Notes under the pieces: generated by a model | Database searches by the model: none | The model's input: only the letters and a program-made list of their open reading frames with translations | What the model was told of the DNA's origin: nothing | Program-made: the position numbers and the translations under genes | Shown: positions 1-9,301 of the stretch, one piece after another | Layout of the letters: every line of letters begins with the position of its first letter | Numbering within the stretch: the first letter of the stretch is position 1 | Source of the DNA: an uncultured Bacteroidales bacterium | GTDB taxonomy: Bacteria; Bacteroidota; Bacteroidia; Bacteroidales; Muribaculaceae | Length of the DNA stretch: 64,000 bases | Direction of reading: 5' to 3' | Assembly (NCBI GenBank): GCA_900547755.1 | Contig: URIC01000002.1 | Span: forward strand, 10,489 to 74,488

Positions 1-1624
1 GGAGAATGAAGACATGTCCCTTCTTGATAAGGTCCGGGAAAAACTGGAGGAAAAAGGTAATGAGGAGCAGACGTATGTGCATACCGTCCACATCGGCGTC
101 GGTGGCTATAATAACTTTGTTGTAGCGGAGTCCGTCTATACCCTCTTCTATGTTGAGAGCGGCCTGAAGGAGATTGAATTCCTCGTTCTCGTACACCACC
201 TTCTGGGTCAGACCATAGCTGTTCAGGGGCTTGCCCCGCAGTGAGAACACCGCCTGCGTGCGGGCGTCCCTGGCCTTGGTTATGGTTCCGGTAGCGGAAA
301 GTCCCTCTGTAATGAATATGGACGAATCGTCGCGCAGGTCATCGGTCTTGGAATTGGCGCGCAGCATATCCGAATAGTGGACCGAGCAGTCGCGCAGATT
401 CTTGTTGTGCAGGCTTACCTTTTTGGCACGCTCGCGCGCCAGCTTGGCCACTCCGGCCAGCTCCTTGCGCTCCTTCTCGCTGCGCTGTATCTTATGCAGC
501 ATCGCATCGGCCACCTCAAGGTTCTTGTGCAGATAGTCATCCAAGTCCTTTTTTACGAAATCACCCACGAATTTATTGACAGTGACAGTGCTGTCCGGAG
601 CTATCTCCCTGCTTCCGAGACGGGTCTTGGTCTGGCTCTCGAAGACAGGCTCCTGGATACGGACGCTCACCGCGCCCACCATTCCGTTGCGGATGTCGGT
701 GTACTCCATGTTCTTGCCGAAATACTCCTTGATAGTGCGGCTCACCCATTCCTTGAAGGCGGAAAGGTGCGTACCGCCCTGAGTGGTATGCTGGCCATTG
801 ACGAAGGAGTAGTATTCCTCGCCGTACTGCTCGGTATGGGTAAGGACAATCTCGATGTCCTCCCCTTTAAGATGGATGACCGGGTACAACGGTTCAGAGG
901 TGAGGCGTTCTGAAATCAGGTCCAATAGACCGTGGCGGGAGATGAAACGCTTGCCGTTAAGATATAGCGACAGACCGGTGTTAAGGTAAGTGTAATTGTT
1001 CACCATCGTCTCCACGAACTCCATGCGGTAAGCGTAGTCGCGGAAGAGTGTGGGGTCCGGGGTGAAGCGCACGTATGTGCCGTTAGGCTCTTCAGTCTTT
1101 TCAGGTCCGGTGTGTTCCACTAAGTCGCCACGGTTGTAGAGTACGCGCACACATTCGCCGTCGCGATAGCTTATCACCTCACATTCGGTAGAGAGCGCGT
1201 TTACCGCCTTGATGCCGACACCGTTCAGGCCTACGGACTTCTGAAAACTCTTGGAGTCGAACTTACCGCCGGTGTTTACGTCGGAAGTGGCCTGTTTCAC
1301 TTTACCCAAGGGAATACCACGGCCATAGTCCCTGACCGTGCAGGTACCATTCTCCACAGTAATGTCTATCTGCTTGCCGAAGCCCATGTTGAACTCGTCT
1401 ATAGAGTTGTCTATCACCTCTTTAAGCAAGACATATATGCCATCCTCCGCATGAGAGCCGTCACCGAGCTTACCGATATACATACCGGGACGGCGGCGCA
1501 TGTGTTCATTCCACGCAAGGGTGACTATAGCGCTCTCGTCGTATCCGCCGGCAGAGGAGGGCTTGGCGGGCTGTTCCTGTCCGTCGGCCAGCGCGAAGAG
1601 TCCGGTTGACAATTCTTCAGACAT
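1..1624 (-). CDS. parE: DNA topoisomerase IV subunit B (ParE), 3' part missing
   Basis: ATPase/TOPRIM subunit of a type IIA topoisomerase, which with ParC decatenates and relaxes DNA. The 541 residues present begin MSEELSTG at the ATG at 1624. They show the GHKL ATPase region (RRRPGMYIG, then [10 protein letters not shown], then DYGRGIPLG), the transducer region, and the TOPRIM start [14 protein letters not shown] followed by TDADVDGMH with its Asp pair. The reading frame is open to the window edge, so the C-terminus lies outside. The usual TOPRIM sequence EGDSA reads EGLSA here; the glutamate is kept. Fifty-one bases separate it from the upstream FAH gene, so it may be the last gene of the porV-rex group. 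GyrB is the alternative, but the [15 protein letters not shown] and [14 protein letters not shown] segments fit ParE of Bacteroidota better. Confidence 0.9.
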   Translation of the reverse strand, partial: MSEELSTGLFALADGQEQPAKPSSAGGYDESAIVTLAWNEHMRRRPGMYIGKLGDGSHAEDGIYVLLKEVIDNSIDEFNMGFGKQIDITVENGTCTVRDYGRGIPLGKVKQATSDVNTGGKFDSKSFQKSVGLNGVGIKAVNALSTECEVISYRDGECVRVLYNRGDLVEHTGPEKTEEPNGTYVRFTPDPTLFRDYAYRMEFVETMVNNYTYLNTGLSLYLNGKRFISRHGLLDLISERLTSEPLYPVIHLKGEDIEIVLTHTEQYGEEYYSFVNGQHTTQGGTHLSAFKEWVSRTIKEYFGKNMEYTDIRNGMVGAVSVRIQEPVFESQTKTRLGSREIAPDSTVTVNKFVGDFVKKDLDDYLHKNLEVADAMLHKIQRSEKERKELAGVAKLARERAKKVSLHNKNLRDCSVHYSDMLRANSKTDDLRDDSSIFITEGLSATGTITKARDARTQAVFSLRGKPLNSYGLTQKVVYENEEFNLLQAALNIEEGIDGLRYNKVIIATDADVDGMHIRLLLITFFLQFFPDLIKKGHVFIL

Positions 1625-1675
1625 AGTCTATCTCGTTACTTATCGTTACAATACTTCTCTGTTTTACTTCACTGC

Positions 1676-2290
1676 TCATTTTATTTTGAACTCAGTGATG
1701 ATTTTTGGTTCTCCCGGGGCATCGAGACGTACCTGTATGCTGTCTCCGGGCTTCACGGCCACACCCTGCTCAGGGAACCCGAGCAGGAATATGTCCCCGG
1801 TCTTGAGCGTGTTGTGGCGGCTTACTTCGGAAATAGCCTCATCGGGTTGTTTCAGGAGGTTCCCGGCATCCCAGACCTGCTCCGGCATACCATTGCGGCT
1901 GACGGTGAAGCGGGCCTCCATACACTGCTCGGGAGTCATTTCCCAAAAGGGAGACGCCACCAGCGAACAATCGAAAGACACGGCATTGGCCTGCGGCAAT
2001 CCTTTGGCAGCCAGTTCCGCCGACAAGTCGCAGGCACGGGCATTGAGCCATAGGGATACCTCGTTCCAGTAACGCTTCACGAAACGGGGCTCTATTCCTT
2101 TGCCGAGCCGGTCTATACGTATAGCCAGCGAGGGGAAAAGACGGAAATCCGTGTCGAACCCGGGCACATAGAACGGTCGGCGCTCGCGAAGCAGGCAGGA
2201 GTCCGTAAGCCAGCATACGGCCAAGGGTTCCGCCTGGGCGGGAGCGATGTCCCGTTCCGAGTAATTATTCCACAGAGCTATGATTTTCAT
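1676..2290 (-). CDS. Fumarylacetoacetate hydrolase (FAH) family protein, divergent
   Basis: 204 residues. The C-terminal half has the shape of the FAH fold: an NARACDLSAELAAKGLPQA stretch where active members have a VSARDLQ..KGLPW-like segment, then GMPEQ, and an end of the type TGDIFLLG..(P)G..V.PGDSIQV. FAH enzymes hydrolyse or decarboxylate C-C bonds in beta-diketo acids with a metal held by a Glu-x-Glu/Asp set. That acidic set is not evident here: the matching stretch reads FPSLAIRIDR. The protein may therefore be inactive or use another chemistry. The start is the ATG 6 bases after the rex stop codon, so it is probably co-transcribed with rex. Confidence 0.65.
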   Translation of the reverse strand: MKIIALWNNYSERDIAPAQAEPLAVCWLTDSCLLRERRPFYVPGFDTDFRLFPSLAIRIDRLGKGIEPRFVKRYWNEVSLWLNARACDLSAELAAKGLPQANAVSFDCSLVASPFWEMTPEQCMEARFTVSRNGMPEQVWDAGNLLKQPDEAISEVSRHNTLKTGDIFLLGFPEQGVAVKPGDSIQVRLDAPGEPKIITEFKIK

Positions 2291-2296
2291 CGTTTC

Positions 2297-2944
2297 TCAA
2301 CAAGCGCTTATGTCGGCGTTAAGCCGATTATAAATAAGTGCGAGATGCGCATAAATCGAGGTATTGGCCATGACTATTCCCTCGGCCACCCGCACCCTGT
2401 AAGGAGTGAAATTCCATATCGCCTTGATACCTGTACTTACCATTATGTCGGCAGTGAGCTGAGCCTTGTGGGCCGGCACCGTAAGTATACCTATGTCGGC
2501 TCCTGTGGCACGTCGCACATCCTCCATATCGTCCACGGAATACACAGGCACTCCGCTGACAGTGGTCCCGATGAGGTCGGGGTCGACATCGAAACCGGCC
2601 ACAATCTTAAGCCCGTACTTGGCAAGGCCTTTGTCATGAAGCAAAGCGCCGCCCAAAGAACCGGTACCCACGATTATGGCGTTGTGTACGCAGGAAAAGC
2701 CGAGAAAGTCTCTCAGCGCATCCGCCAGTACGGATATGTCGTAACCTATTCTTGTCTTTCCCTTGATGTTGAGAAAGGACAGGTCCTTGGCTATCTGCGA
2801 GGAGTCCACATTCAGAGCCCGCGAGATACGGGTGGTGGAGACGGTCTCCTCTCCTGTAGCTTTAAGTATTTCAATGTAAGCAAGATACCACGGCATACGT
2901 CTCAGCGTAGGCTCGGGCAATATGTAATTGTCAGTATTAGTCAT
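2297..2944 (-). CDS. rex: Redox-sensing transcriptional repressor Rex
   Basis: 215 residues, the usual length for Rex. An N-terminal winged helix (about 10-80, with LPEPTLRRMPWYLAYIE and STTRISRALNVDSSQIAKDL) precedes a Rossmann domain whose nucleotide loop is GTGSLGGAL. The C-terminal part (IKAIWNFTPYRVRV, ending IYAHLALIYNRL) matches the domain-swapping helix region. Rex dimers bind NADH or NAD+ and repress fermentative and respiratory genes when NADH is low. It lies between porU (150 bases upstream) and the FAH-family gene (6 bases downstream). What it regulates cannot be read from this window. Confidence 0.93.
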   Translation of the reverse strand: MTNTDNYILPEPTLRRMPWYLAYIEILKATGEETVSTTRISRALNVDSSQIAKDLSFLNIKGKTRIGYDISVLADALRDFLGFSCVHNAIIVGTGSLGGALLHDKGLAKYGLKIVAGFDVDPDLIGTTVSGVPVYSVDDMEDVRRATGADIGILTVPAHKAQLTADIMVSTGIKAIWNFTPYRVRVAEGIVMANTSIYAHLALIYNRLNADISAC

Positions 2945-3093
2945 TCACGGGTTGTATGCGCTGTTCCGGCGGAAAGCGGTCTTAAGGGAAACAGGCATTT
3001 TCAGGTGTCAAAATTAACAAATTCCGGCGAGACTGCAAAATCGGCCTCCTGGCCTCTCCGGCAATCCACAGACAGTGTCACCGGTTGGCTGCC

Positions 3094-6000
3094 TCAGGGA
3101 TTGCCCACGGCAAATTTCTTAGTAGCCCGGCGCTCTTTTCCGGTGGCATCGGTAACGGTGGCGCGGTAAAGATATATGCCTCGGGGCACTCTTGAGCCGC
3201 CGGCATCACTCAGATTCCACTTCACGGAGAGGGCGCCGTCGTTGTGCGGAGCCTCTGAGAACCACACTCTGCGCCCGGAAAGGTCAAATACCTCCACCAG
3301 ACCCCGGACAGCCTCGTCGGAGTTGATATAGAAGGTAACCGAACTGATGGCGGGGCTGGCATCCGTGTAGATGTCCAGGTCCGGAATCTCGCTCTGCGGA
3401 GCAATGCGGAAAGCGAATGAGCCACGGGTACTGTTGCCGGCGTTGTCCCATACCAGGAATTCAAGCTCATGCTCTCCCTCCACAAGGCCTGTAAGCGGGT
3501 AACTTATAGTGCCTGAGGAAGGGTCGTTGGCTTCGGTGACAAAATAGTCGGCCAGATTGCTGAAGACCTTCTCCGAGTCGACTATGACTGTGAGCATACG
3601 GCCCACGCCGCTGGTGGATATGTTGATGCCGCTCTCGTCGCGCACCTTGGCCTTGAACACCGGGTCGGGACCTACGGCCACGCCGGGACGGAACGCACTG
3701 TTATTCAGGTACATATACTGAATTTCAGGAGCTTTGGTATCCTCTTCTTCCACATCGTCCCAACCATAGACGTAGAACCTGTCGGTAGAGCCTATGGCAT
3801 CAGGCAACGTACTGTCAGCCTCCGGGGCCGCGTGGAACGTGATTCGCGCCTGAGTGAAGTTGTTTTCTATTTCCTCGGGAAGGAGCAAGGTAGCCTCCCA
3901 TTTGCCGTTCTTCACCGGAAAGTTGCCGGTGAACAGACGGTTTTTGCGGTCGTTGTAGCTTATGACCTTGCCGTCGGTCTTGTCGGCATTTGTGGTATGG
4001 CCATTGGTGGTCACCACTATCTCGGCGTCGTACAGCACAGGCACTACCGAACCGTTGAAATCGGTAGCCGGAGTGCCGTCCTGGTTAAGGACCGAACCGG
4101 TCACCTTCATCTTACTTAGGCCTGGCACCACCGGATAATCGGCGGCATCCGCCACATCGTCTATCTCCACCCCGGCAAGATTCTCGACCTTGACCTGATA
4201 AGATGGGAGGGCCACACGCATGGCCGGGTCTCCCATCAGAGCAAAGCGATGCTTGTTGTCATCGTTGCCCACATCGTTAATCACATCCATATAGACGCGT
4301 CCCAGACGGCGGGGCAGATTGTCGCTCCCCCTGCGGAAATAATTGCGCCCCAAGGCGTTGCTTACATTCCCGTTAGGCATGACGTAAACCTTGCGGTTGG
4401 CGGCTATGGCGGCTATGATACCGGCATCGGGATGCAGCCACATGGACTCGCATCCGGACACCGCGTCGGAGTCGAAACGCAGGAACTCGCAGGAGGCAGT
4501 GTAGAACACCGGCCACCGCTTGTTGGTCATGGACGTAAGGTCCGTGTAGTTCCACATATCCTCGGCTGTGAGCGACGTGGGGTTGGCGTGTCCTATGTAA
4601 GTCCATAACGCCAGGCCCTCGTCAATCAGCTTCAGCATACGGGTCTTGGCCTGCGGATATGTCTGTTTGTAGGAACCCGTGCCATATTCGTATGCGTCTA
4701 TGTACATTCTCTCGTACAGGTTATGACCGCCGCCGTTATCAAGCATCCTGCTATACATATCCTGACTTTGGGTAGCGTGTACCGCGTTGTCTCCGTCATC
4801 CGCCAGTATCAGCACATTATTTCGCCAGGAACCATAGTCAGGAGTCTTGACATACTTAATCAGCTTGTCCACGAGGATACGGGCCTCGCTGACGGACTTG
4901 ACCGGCATACGGCCGACGCCCACGCAGAGCTTGCCCTCGCTCATATTGAATGTGTCGCAATCCTTAAGCATGGCTATGTAGTTGTCACTGACGTATGAGT
5001 TCTCATCGGTCAGAATGGGACGTCCGCTCTGATGATTGACATTGCTCTCCCAGGTAAGCACACGCGGATAGGAAGAGTTACGCAGAGCGTCCGTGAGCTT
5101 GCGCTGGTCGTAGGTGGCACGGCCCATGAGCAGGCAGTAACCGAAACGGCTGTCTTCCGGCAGACCGGCGGAACGGTCGTACCACATCTTCATCAGCTTG
5201 CGGAAAGCGGTTACATCCGGCGCGCCGCTCGAGAACTCGTTGTATATTTCTTCAGGTGTGAGGACATACACCTTCATGCCGTCCGTTTCGGCATGAAGCT
5301 GCGCCACTCTGTCAGCCTGAGATTTATATTCTTTGGGAGAAATAATCAGCATCTGGGGTGTCTCCAGGGCATGGAGGTCCTGATTGCCGACACTGCCGGA
5401 AGTCTCGGTAGGGAGAAAGGTGTCTCCGGAAGTGAAGACGACATAGCGGCGCAGGCCCGTGCCGGCCGGCGCGAACAGCGCCGTGTCGCCTTCCAGGTCG
5501 TAAGACAGGGGCACCGGAGCCGCCGGGTCCGAGACATCCCAGATAAGGGTACCGCTTTCCACACCCGCCACCGAGAATACCGGATGAGAGCCATCCTTCA
5601 CATCACAATGGAATAGCAGGGGTTCCCCTTTGGTCTTGCCGAGGGCGCGTTCATAAGAACACTCTATGAAGTCAAGCAAAGCATTTGTAACCACTCCGGT
5701 GCCGGCAAAACGCACTGTCAGCGCACTCTTGCCCGGTTCACTCTGATAGCCCTCAAGACGGGTACAGTTTATAGCCGTATAAATACTGCCTGACACGGAG
5801 GCGCTTATACTCGTTGTCCCGATTTCGTCGTCACCTATGCTGTAAGTCACCGTCGCCCCGCCACCGGCTTTGGCGGCGAAGGCCACATTAAAGTCCACAT
5901 CCTCGTTCACCGCGCCGGGCACATCGAATGTGAATGTACGGGTAGCGGTGGTACGGAAGTCCTCGCCGAACAGGTCAGAGCCGGACTCTCCGGCAGACAC

Positions 6001-6540
6001 GAGTTCGGATTCGTGGAGCAGGTATTGTGTGGCGGAGCTGACGCGCGGGTCATCCGAGCCGTAAGCTGTCTTAAGAGGCTTCGGCTCTTCGGTCTCCCCT
6101 TCACGCAAAGGCGCGTCACTGAGAAAGTAGTAAGAGGACGTGCTGTAGGGATTCTGCTCATGGGTGACGGTGCCGTTCTTCAGAAGCCAGTTCACCGTTC
6201 CCGTACCGAAAAAGGCTATTCCGTCAGCCGTACGCAGACAGGGCTGCAACGGGAGGTCGTCAACGGTGGAGGCGTTGAGCGTCTGTGGCAGACGGCGTCC
6301 GCCATAGCCATAGACACGCACCTGACTCGGGGAGGAGAAGCCCATTTTCTTGAGCTGGTCGTTGCTCAAGAACTGCATCCCGTCCTCCTTGACCCGAATC
6401 TTCACCCATTTGCCCTGTGCCATTCGCGAGGATTGCGCATAGTGGTCTACAGGAAGTGCCGATGCCTCTTGGGCAGAAAAGCCGACACCGCCCATCAGGG
6501 CCAGCGCCAGCGCAGGTATGTGGTAATGTATTTTCAGCAT
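3094..6540 (-). CDS. porU: Type IX secretion system C25 sortase PorU
   Basis: 1148 residues from the ATG at 6540, chosen because MLKIHYHIPALALALMGG then reads as a signal peptide; an ATG at 6615 would add 25 residues without that character. The gingipain-type C25 peptidase domain lies at about residues 400-760, with the catalytic pair visible as YIGHAN (His about 651) and YTASCEF (Cys about 684). The last 90 residues (VEVFDLSGRRVW to the end) form a type IX-like C-terminal domain. PorU cleaves the C-terminal signal of cargo proteins at the cell surface and attaches them to A-LPS, working with PorV. A TATCTTTG element at 6600-6593 gives a leader of about 50 bases. GH25, ispF and porV lie upstream. 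Confidence 0.92.
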   Translation of the reverse strand: MLKIHYHIPALALALMGGVGFSAQEASALPVDHYAQSSRMAQGKWVKIRVKEDGMQFLSNDQLKKMGFSSPSQVRVYGYGGRRLPQTLNASTVDDLPLQPCLRTADGIAFFGTGTVNWLLKNGTVTHEQNPYSTSSYYFLSDAPLREGETEEPKPLKTAYGSDDPRVSSATQYLLHESELVSAGESGSDLFGEDFRTTATRTFTFDVPGAVNEDVDFNVAFAAKAGGGATVTYSIGDDEIGTTSISASVSGSIYTAINCTRLEGYQSEPGKSALTVRFAGTGVVTNALLDFIECSYERALGKTKGEPLLFHCDVKDGSHPVFSVAGVESGTLIWDVSDPAAPVPLSYDLEGDTALFAPAGTGLRRYVVFTSGDTFLPTETSGSVGNQDLHALETPQMLIISPKEYKSQADRVAQLHAETDGMKVYVLTPEEIYNEFSSGAPDVTAFRKLMKMWYDRSAGLPEDSRFGYCLLMGRATYDQRKLTDALRNSSYPRVLTWESNVNHQSGRPILTDENSYVSDNYIAMLKDCDTFNMSEGKLCVGVGRMPVKSVSEARILVDKLIKYVKTPDYGSWRNNVLILADDGDNAVHATQSQDMYSRMLDNGGGHNLYERMYIDAYEYGTGSYKQTYPQAKTRMLKLIDEGLALWTYIGHANPTSLTAEDMWNYTDLTSMTNKRWPVFYTASCEFLRFDSDAVSGCESMWLHPDAGIIAAIAANRKVYVMPNGNVSNALGRNYFRRGSDNLPRRLGRVYMDVINDVGNDDNKHRFALMGDPAMRVALPSYQVKVENLAGVEIDDVADAADYPVVPGLSKMKVTGSVLNQDGTPATDFNGSVVPVLYDAEIVVTTNGHTTNADKTDGKVISYNDRKNRLFTGNFPVKNGKWEATLLLPEEIENNFTQARITFHAAPEADSTLPDAIGSTDRFYVYGWDDVEEEDTKAPEIQYMYLNNSAFRPGVAVGPDPVFKAKVRDESGINISTSGVGRMLTVIVDSEKVFSNLADYFVTEANDPSSGTISYPLTGLVEGEHELEFLVWDNAGNSTRGSFAFRIAPQSEIPDLDIYTDASPAISSVTFYINSDEAVRGLVEVFDLSGRRVWFSEAPHNDGALSVKWNLSDAGGSRVPRGIYLYRATVTDATGKERRATKKFAVGNP

Positions 6541-6592
6541 ATAGAGATGTCGGTGTTTACGGAGAATACGCAAAAACGCATGTCCCGGTTTG

Positions 6593-6600
6593 CAAAGATA
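6593..6600 (-). promoter_or_regulatory. -7 element upstream of porU
   Basis: TATCTTTG on the minus strand, matching the Bacteroidota -7 consensus TAnnTTTG. It sits 52 bases before the porU ATG. No TTTG is found 20 bases further upstream, so this is a weaker match than the other promoters in the window. It suggests porU can be expressed apart from the porV-ispF-GH25 genes. Confidence 0.45.
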
Positions 6601-6686
6601 CATACTTTGCCGCATATATAACGCGCGCGAAGAGTTAATTATTGCTAAACACCTACTTCGAAGCTGTTTAAAAATACTGCTTTTTT

Positions 6687-7421
6687 TCAGAAAGGAAAGC
6701 GCCGCAGGTCGGCAGCACTGCCATTGAACACATTCTCGTCCACTTTCCCCTCTATGCCGTCCACCTTGCCGGTATGGGAAAACTGCCAGAATACCCAGGA
6801 TTCCCCGTCATCCATAGGCTCCCCGTCAGAAAATGAGCATATCCATATCGGATACTCCGAAAAACGGTCTTTGATAAACCTGGAATACCCCTCTTTGTTT
6901 GTGTAAAAAGTCACCGGCAAGCCGCGCATGGCAAGATAGTCGGCCATACTCTCGAGATTGGACACAATCACGTCATCGTCCACATCCGTCGCATTGTTTT
7001 CCAACTCCACATCCAGCGCCACACCCATACCCGGACGGACACCGTTCAACGCCTTGCAAAGGTTCATGGCCTGCATTACCCCGTCGCAGTCAAAGCGGAA
7101 AAAGTGGTAAGCGCCCGTACGCAGTCCCGCCTTTTCGGCAGCCTCATAATTTCTGGAGAAAGAGGCGTCGCGGAAGGTCTCCCCTTCGCTCACCTTAATC
7201 CAGACAAAACCGATGCCGGATTCCCGGACTTTGTCAAAATCTATCTCGCCGTTGTGAGAAGACACGTCGATACCTCTGACCGGATACTTGGAAAAATCCA
7301 CTTCGGCCTTGGGGTTGCGGTAAGTGTCCCACGCCCATTTGCCTGCGAATACCACTCCTGCGAGTACCACAAGGAACCCGAGGGAAACCAATATGTCCTT
7401 AAACGAGGGTTTTCTCATCAA
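6687..7421 (-). CDS. Membrane-anchored GH25 lysozyme-family muramidase
   Basis: 244 residues. A single N-terminal hydrophobic helix (ILVSLGFLVVLAGVVFAGKWA, about 10-30) anchors a GH25 domain that begins GIDVSSHNGEIDF. Typical GH25 features are IGFVWIKVSEGETFRD, GAYHFFRF, the acidic strand VALDVELEN and FWQFSHTGKVDGIEGKVDENVF. GH25 enzymes cleave the MurNAc-GlcNAc beta-1,4 bond of peptidoglycan. The start overlaps the ispF stop by 4 bases (ATGA), so the two are translationally coupled, and porU follows 146 bases downstream. A role in opening the wall for the type IX machinery is possible, but only the linkage suggests it. Confidence 0.88.
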   Translation of the reverse strand: MMRKPSFKDILVSLGFLVVLAGVVFAGKWAWDTYRNPKAEVDFSKYPVRGIDVSSHNGEIDFDKVRESGIGFVWIKVSEGETFRDASFSRNYEAAEKAGLRTGAYHFFRFDCDGVMQAMNLCKALNGVRPGMGVALDVELENNATDVDDDVIVSNLESMADYLAMRGLPVTFYTNKEGYSRFIKDRFSEYPIWICSFSDGEPMDDGESWVFWQFSHTGKVDGIEGKVDENVFNGSAADLRRFPF

Positions 7422-7897
7422 TCTTTAATAATCAGACAGGTAGCGTATGCCGCTATACCCTCTTTACGGCCTGTGAAGCCGAGGCCTTCGGTAGTGGTGG
7501 CCTTGATGCCTACATCGTCCGGTTCCACCTTCAGAATGGCAGCCACTGTCTGACGCATCCTGTCAATGTGAGGGCTGAGCTTCGGTGTCTGCGCGCAGAC
7601 GGTAACATCCACATTACCGACGCTATAGCCCTTATCCTCTATCAACCCCACAACACGGGCGAGCAGCAATTTGGAGTCAGCGTCCTTATAATCGGCATCG
7701 GTGTCTGGGAAGTGATATCCTATATCGCGCAAGGATGCCGCGCCGAGCAGGGCGTCGCACAGGGCGTGCAGAGCCACGTCAGCATCGCTGTGTCCCGCCA
7801 ACCCCTCGGTATGAGGCACTTTCACACCGCACAGCCACAGCTCCCTTCCGGGGGCGAAGCGATGCACATCATATCCCAGACCGACACGTATTTTCAT
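7418..7897 (-). CDS. ispF: 2-C-methyl-D-erythritol 2,4-cyclodiphosphate synthase
   Basis: 159 residues, the standard IspF length. It starts RVGLGYDVHRFAPG (metal-binding Asp and His) and contains HSDADVALHALCDALLGA and IGYHFPDTD, with the C-terminal KATTTEGLGFTGRKEGIAAYA signature. It converts CDP-methylerythritol 2-phosphate to the cyclodiphosphate in the MEP isoprenoid pathway. It lies 22 bases after porV and overlaps the GH25 gene by 4 bases. Confidence 0.97.
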   Translation of the reverse strand: MKIRVGLGYDVHRFAPGRELWLCGVKVPHTEGLAGHSDADVALHALCDALLGAASLRDIGYHFPDTDADYKDADSKLLLARVVGLIEDKGYSVGNVDVTVCAQTPKLSPHIDRMRQTVAAILKVEPDDVGIKATTTEGLGFTGRKEGIAAYATCLIIKD

Positions 7898-7919
7898 ATC
7901 TCTTGTGTTTTAAGCCCTT

Positions 7920-9137
7920 TTATTTGCGGCGTTTTCCAATCAAATCCTTCAGACCGTCCATATCGAAGGACAGGGTGAAGCGCAGTGTCTGGTCCAAAGG
8001 GGAACTCTGCGCTGTGGCAATCATGTAGGAGGCATCCAGACGCACCACGTTCAGAGAGAAGCCGGCACCTATGCCGAAGTATGAACGACCACCCTTGTTG
8101 GCGTTCTCGTAATAGTAGCCCAGACGGGCGAAGAACTGCTGATTGTAGGCATACTCCGCGCCTAAGGAGAAATTGATTTCCTGAAGTTCCTCCTTAAAGC
8201 CGCCCGGAGCATCGGAGAAGCTCTTGAAGATACCGGTGATGGGGGACATGTTCTCCCAGTCGTCCAGCGCCTTCTCATACTCTTCCTGACCCTCCTGGCT
8301 CTCCATGTCATAATCTTTGGCGCGCGGTTTGGTGGGCACAAGCAGTTTGTTCAGGTCCAGGCCGAAAGCCAGGGTGTTGTAGTCGGCAAGCGGGAACATG
8401 AAGCTGGCGCCCAGACGCAGGTTGGTGGGCAGGAAGGCATTGTTGGTGCCGTGGTTATAGCTCACCTTCGAACCTATGTTGGATATATTGAAACCCCAGG
8501 CAAACTGACACTCGTTGCGTCCGACCATAGGGTAAGTGACATAGTAACCGGATATGTCGGCGGCGAAAGCCGAGGCGGCAGTGGTCTGCTCGCCGGAATA
8601 TGCGTCATTGTAGGAAAGGTCCGACAGTATATAGCGAAGCACCACGCCCATTGAGAATTTCTCGGACAATTTACGGGAATAACCGACATCAAACGCCAGC
8701 TCATAGGGATTGATGGTCTGTATGACCGCACCCTCGCCGTCGTTGTTTGTCACCTCTCCGAGCGAGAAATAACGGAACGAAGCCGAAATCGCCTGATTGT
8801 CGCCGCTACCCAACTTCATGTAGCCGGACAGGTCGGCCAAAAAGATATCGTTCACCAACTTGCGCAACCAGGGAGTATAGGACACTCCCAGACCGCCGCT
8901 GCTGTAAGCGAAAGCATATTTAGAAGGGTTCCAGAACTGGGAATTGATGTCCGGGTCGGTGGCCGCGCCCAGGTTACCCATGGCGGAGCCTCGGGCATCG
9001 GGGGTGATTCCCAAGGTGGTGACACCGGTATTCACCGGGTTGAACTCATTGTCCTTTATGTCATTGTCGGCCAAAACCGGCGACGCGATACCCATCGCCA
9101 GTACCGCAAATGCTAAATATCTGAATGTAATCTTCAT
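7920..9137 (-). CDS. porV: Type IX secretion outer-membrane shuttle protein PorV (LptO)
   Basis: 405 residues with a signal peptide (MKITFRYLAFAVLAMGIASPVLA) and a beta-barrel of the FadL-like PorV type. Diagnostic parts are TGVTTLGITPDARGSAMGNLGAATDPDINSQFWNPSKYAF near the N-terminus, SYTPWLRKLVNDIFLADLSGY, and the C-terminal strands LRFTLSFDMDGL. PorV carries cargo with type IX C-terminal domains from the translocon to PorU. It is the first gene of the porV-ispF-GH25-porU order. An acidic insertion at about residues 270-290 (DYDMESQEGQEEYEKALDD) probably forms an extracellular loop. Confidence 0.92.
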   Translation of the reverse strand: MKITFRYLAFAVLAMGIASPVLADNDIKDNEFNPVNTGVTTLGITPDARGSAMGNLGAATDPDINSQFWNPSKYAFAYSSGGLGVSYTPWLRKLVNDIFLADLSGYMKLGSGDNQAISASFRYFSLGEVTNNDGEGAVIQTINPYELAFDVGYSRKLSEKFSMGVVLRYILSDLSYNDAYSGEQTTAASAFAADISGYYVTYPMVGRNECQFAWGFNISNIGSKVSYNHGTNNAFLPTNLRLGASFMFPLADYNTLAFGLDLNKLLVPTKPRAKDYDMESQEGQEEYEKALDDWENMSPITGIFKSFSDAPGGFKEELQEINFSLGAEYAYNQQFFARLGYYYENANKGGRSYFGIGAGFSLNVVRLDASYMIATAQSSPLDQTLRFTLSFDMDGLKDLIGKRRK

Positions 9138-9247
9138 TGCAATGGAACGTAGTGTGCGGAAAAAATATTTCTTTCCTTTCTTAGTAACTGAAATACGGCC
9201 GTTTTATTGTGACATCCTTTCACCGCACGCCTAAAAATAAATAGCTC

Positions 9248-9279
9248 GTTGCATGGGAATGGGATTTTTTGTAACTTTG
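9248..9279 (+). promoter_or_regulatory. Promoter of the GYF/NlpC gene group
   Basis: GTTG at 9248-9251, then 20 bases, then TAACTTTG at 9272-9279. This matches the Bacteroidota TTTG / TAnnTTTG promoter and lies 22 bases before the ATG at 9302. Confidence 0.6.
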
Positions 9280-9301
9280 CCGCATAACAATTATTTCGGC
9301 A

